Made by a program: the position numbers and the translations under genes. Source: Pseudomonadota bacterium (GTDB lineage Bacteria > Pseudomonadota > Alphaproteobacteria > Rhizobiales > Rhizobiaceae). From it: a stretch of 6,672 nt of DNA. The stretch is from NCBI GenBank assembly GCA_023388675.1, contig JAEWFU010000315.1:1-6672 (forward strand), written 5' to 3'. The notes beneath the pieces are model-generated. The model had not been told where the DNA came from and ran no database searches. It was given only the letters and a program-made list of their open reading frames with translations. This document shows positions 5,424 through 6,672 of the stretch, piece by piece. The number at the start of each line of letters is the position of its first letter. Position 1 is the first letter of the stretch.

Positions 5424-5897
5424 ATGCCTGCAAGGTTCGATCCAGATGCGATCGGCTTCCTGATCACGGATGTCGCCCGCCTGCTGCGCGCCGAGTTCGA
5501 CCGGCGCACGGCAAATACTGGCCTCGGCCTCACGCCGGGCGATGCCCGCACGCTCGTCAATGCCGCTCGGGCCGGCAAGGTCAGGCAGACCGTACTTGCC
5601 GAACGCATGGGCGTGGAGGCGATGACGCTTTCCGCCTATCTCGACCGGCTCGAGGCACGTGATCTCATTCGACGCGAGCCTGATCCCACCGACCGGCGCG
5701 CCAAGCTGGTCGAGGTCACCGGGATTGCCCAGCCGGTGCTGGAACAGATTTCCTCTATCAGCGCCGACTTGCGCGCCGACATCTCCGCCTCGCTCGCGCC
5801 GCGGCAGCTCGAAGAAATCCGTGACGGGCTCAAGACGATGCGCAAGACCCTGGTATCCATGCGGCCGGAATGCGGAAAGGGAAGTTCGAACACATGA
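5424..5897 (+). CDS. MarR-family transcriptional regulator
   Basis: This 157-residue winged helix-turn-helix regulator is of normal MarR length. The DNA-binding helices lie at about 53-84 (VRQTVLAERMGVEAMTLSAY onward), and the wing is at 85-98 with the family signature DPTDRRAKLVEVT, including the conserved Asp-x-Arg pattern. Flanking helices (about 6-30 and 102-145) would form the dimer interface. MarR proteins usually bind a palindrome in their own promoter and release it when a phenolic or drug-like ligand binds. ATG at 5424 has AAGGA 10 nt upstream. The stop overlaps the start of the MFS exporter gene by 4 bp (ATGA at 5894-5897), so the two are translationally coupled and the exporter is the expected target. 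The ligand is unknown. Confidence 0.92.
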   Translation: MPARFDPDAIGFLITDVARLLRAEFDRRTANTGLGLTPGDARTLVNAARAGKVRQTVLAERMGVEAMTLSAYLDRLEARDLIRREPDPTDRRAKLVEVTGIAQPVLEQISSISADLRADISASLAPRQLEEIRDGLKTMRKTLVSMRPECGKGSSNT

Positions 5898-6672
5898 ACG
5901 TCCACCCGAGCAACCCGGTCACGCCCCCGTTGATGAGCGAACGCCGGGTCAGCCTCCTCGGTGCGCTGCTTGTTGCAATCGGCCCTCTATCGATGGCGCT
6001 GTTCACCCCGGCCATGACCGAGATCGTGCGTGCCTTCGGCACCACGGAAGCGGCGGTGAAGATGACGCTGTCGCTTTATTTCGCCGGCTTCGCGCTTGCC
6101 CAACTCGTTTGCGGTCCGCTCTCCGACGGTTTCGGGCGCAAGCCCGTGGCGATGGCCTTCATGGCCATCTATCTGGTCGCCAGCGCGCTCGCACTTTTTG
6201 CGCCGACCATCGAATTTCTGATCGCTGCCCGCTTCCTGCAGGGTGTCGGCGCCGCCGTCGGCGTTGCCATCTCCCGCGCTGTCGTGCGTGACCTCTTCAC
6301 CAACGAGCGCTCGGCCCGGATCATGAACCTGATCGGCATGATCCTCGGCATCGGCCCCGCCTTCTCGCCGACGCTCGGCGGCATCACGATGGAGTTGTTT
6401 GGCTGGCATGCGATCTTCGGCTTCATGCTCGCCTTCGGCGTCACCATCATCCTGGTCGTCAAGTTCGCGATGACCGAAACGGTCGTGCGCGATCCTTCGC
6501 GGGTCAAGCCGCGCGCGCTGATGCGGTCCTACCGTTCGCTGTCGACCAGCGGCTATTTCATGTGGTCGAGCCTCGTCATGGGCGGCTCGGTCGGCGCGCT
6601 CTACACGCTCGCCACCATCCTTCCCTTCGTGCTGATGGACCGCGTCGGGCTGACGCCCACGCAGTTCGGCCT
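5894..6672 (+). CDS. MFS multidrug exporter, Bcr/CflA-like, N-terminal part (cut by window edge)
   Basis: These are the first 259 codons of a drug:H+ antiporter of the 12-helix DHA1 group, probably Bcr/CflA subfamily, an inner-membrane exporter driven by proton entry. Hydrophobic segments are near 21-41, 56-77, 85-103, 107-129, 142-164, 170-192 and 221-245, so the window contains the N-terminal six-helix bundle and helix 7. Motif A is GPLSDGFGRKP at 74-84 (loop 2-3). The motif B region, RFLQGVGAAVGVAISRAVVRD, starts at Arg113. Motif C, the antiporter signature, is seen as GIGPAFSPTLGG at 152-163. The start lies in the marR stop (ATGA overlap), with GGGAAG about 9 nt upstream inside marR; an internal Met14 (MSERRVSLL) is an alternative start. 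It is co-transcribed with and presumably repressed by the MarR protein. The substrate is unknown. Confidence 0.9.
   Translation, partial: MNVHPSNPVTPPLMSERRVSLLGALLVAIGPLSMALFTPAMTEIVRAFGTTEAAVKMTLSLYFAGFALAQLVCGPLSDGFGRKPVAMAFMAIYLVASALALFAPTIEFLIAARFLQGVGAAVGVAISRAVVRDLFTNERSARIMNLIGMILGIGPAFSPTLGGITMELFGWHAIFGFMLAFGVTIILVVKFAMTETVVRDPSRVKPRALMRSYRSLSTSGYFMWSSLVMGGSVGALYTLATILPFVLMDRVGLTPTQFG

Noticed and set aside
5659..6291. Plus-strand 210-codon frame across marR and the MFS gene
   Set aside because: It is out of frame with both recognised genes and its translation is Arg/Pro-rich without motifs.

Overview
The window looks like an ordinary chromosomal segment of a GC-rich alphaproteobacterium, probably of the order Hyphomicrobiales (Rhizobiales; Mesorhizobium or a Phyllobacteriaceae relative). 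This is inferred from the strong third-position GC, the rhizobial style of the proteins and a CtrA-like TTAA-N7-TTAA site. I see no insertion sequence, phage gene, tRNA, rRNA, CRISPR array or integration site.

Left part (1-2667): the N-terminal third of the G domain of the translational GTPase TypA/BipA runs off the left edge on the minus strand. Behind it on the same strand is a membrane acyltransferase of the acyltransferase-3 / OpgC-like family (401-1591). Divergent from it is a membrane-anchored one-component LytTR regulator (1772-2617). Their 180-bp shared upstream region carries four copies of a degenerate 11-mer. This pair is the most system-like element here: a membrane sensor with its own DNA-binding domain facing a probable envelope-modifying enzyme.

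Middle (2618-5276): a 351-bp intergenic stretch contains a likely terminator for the LytTR gene and, at its right end, a triple half-site array matching two overlapping CtrA boxes. After it comes a small exported protein of unknown function (2969-3217). That gene is convergent with a complete M3-family zinc oligopeptidase, Dcp-like (3222-5276, minus). The two stop codons are 4 bp apart and share a hairpin terminator.

Right part (5277-6672): divergent from dcp is a MarR-type repressor whose stop overlaps the start of a Bcr/CflA-like MFS drug exporter by 4 bp (ATGA). The exporter is cut by the right edge. This is the familiar layout of a self-regulated efflux operon.

I do not see strong evidence for a wholly new system. 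The best leads are the LytTR/acyltransferase pair with its repeat array, the CtrA-like array before the small exported protein, and an 11-bp inverted repeat in the typA upstream region.
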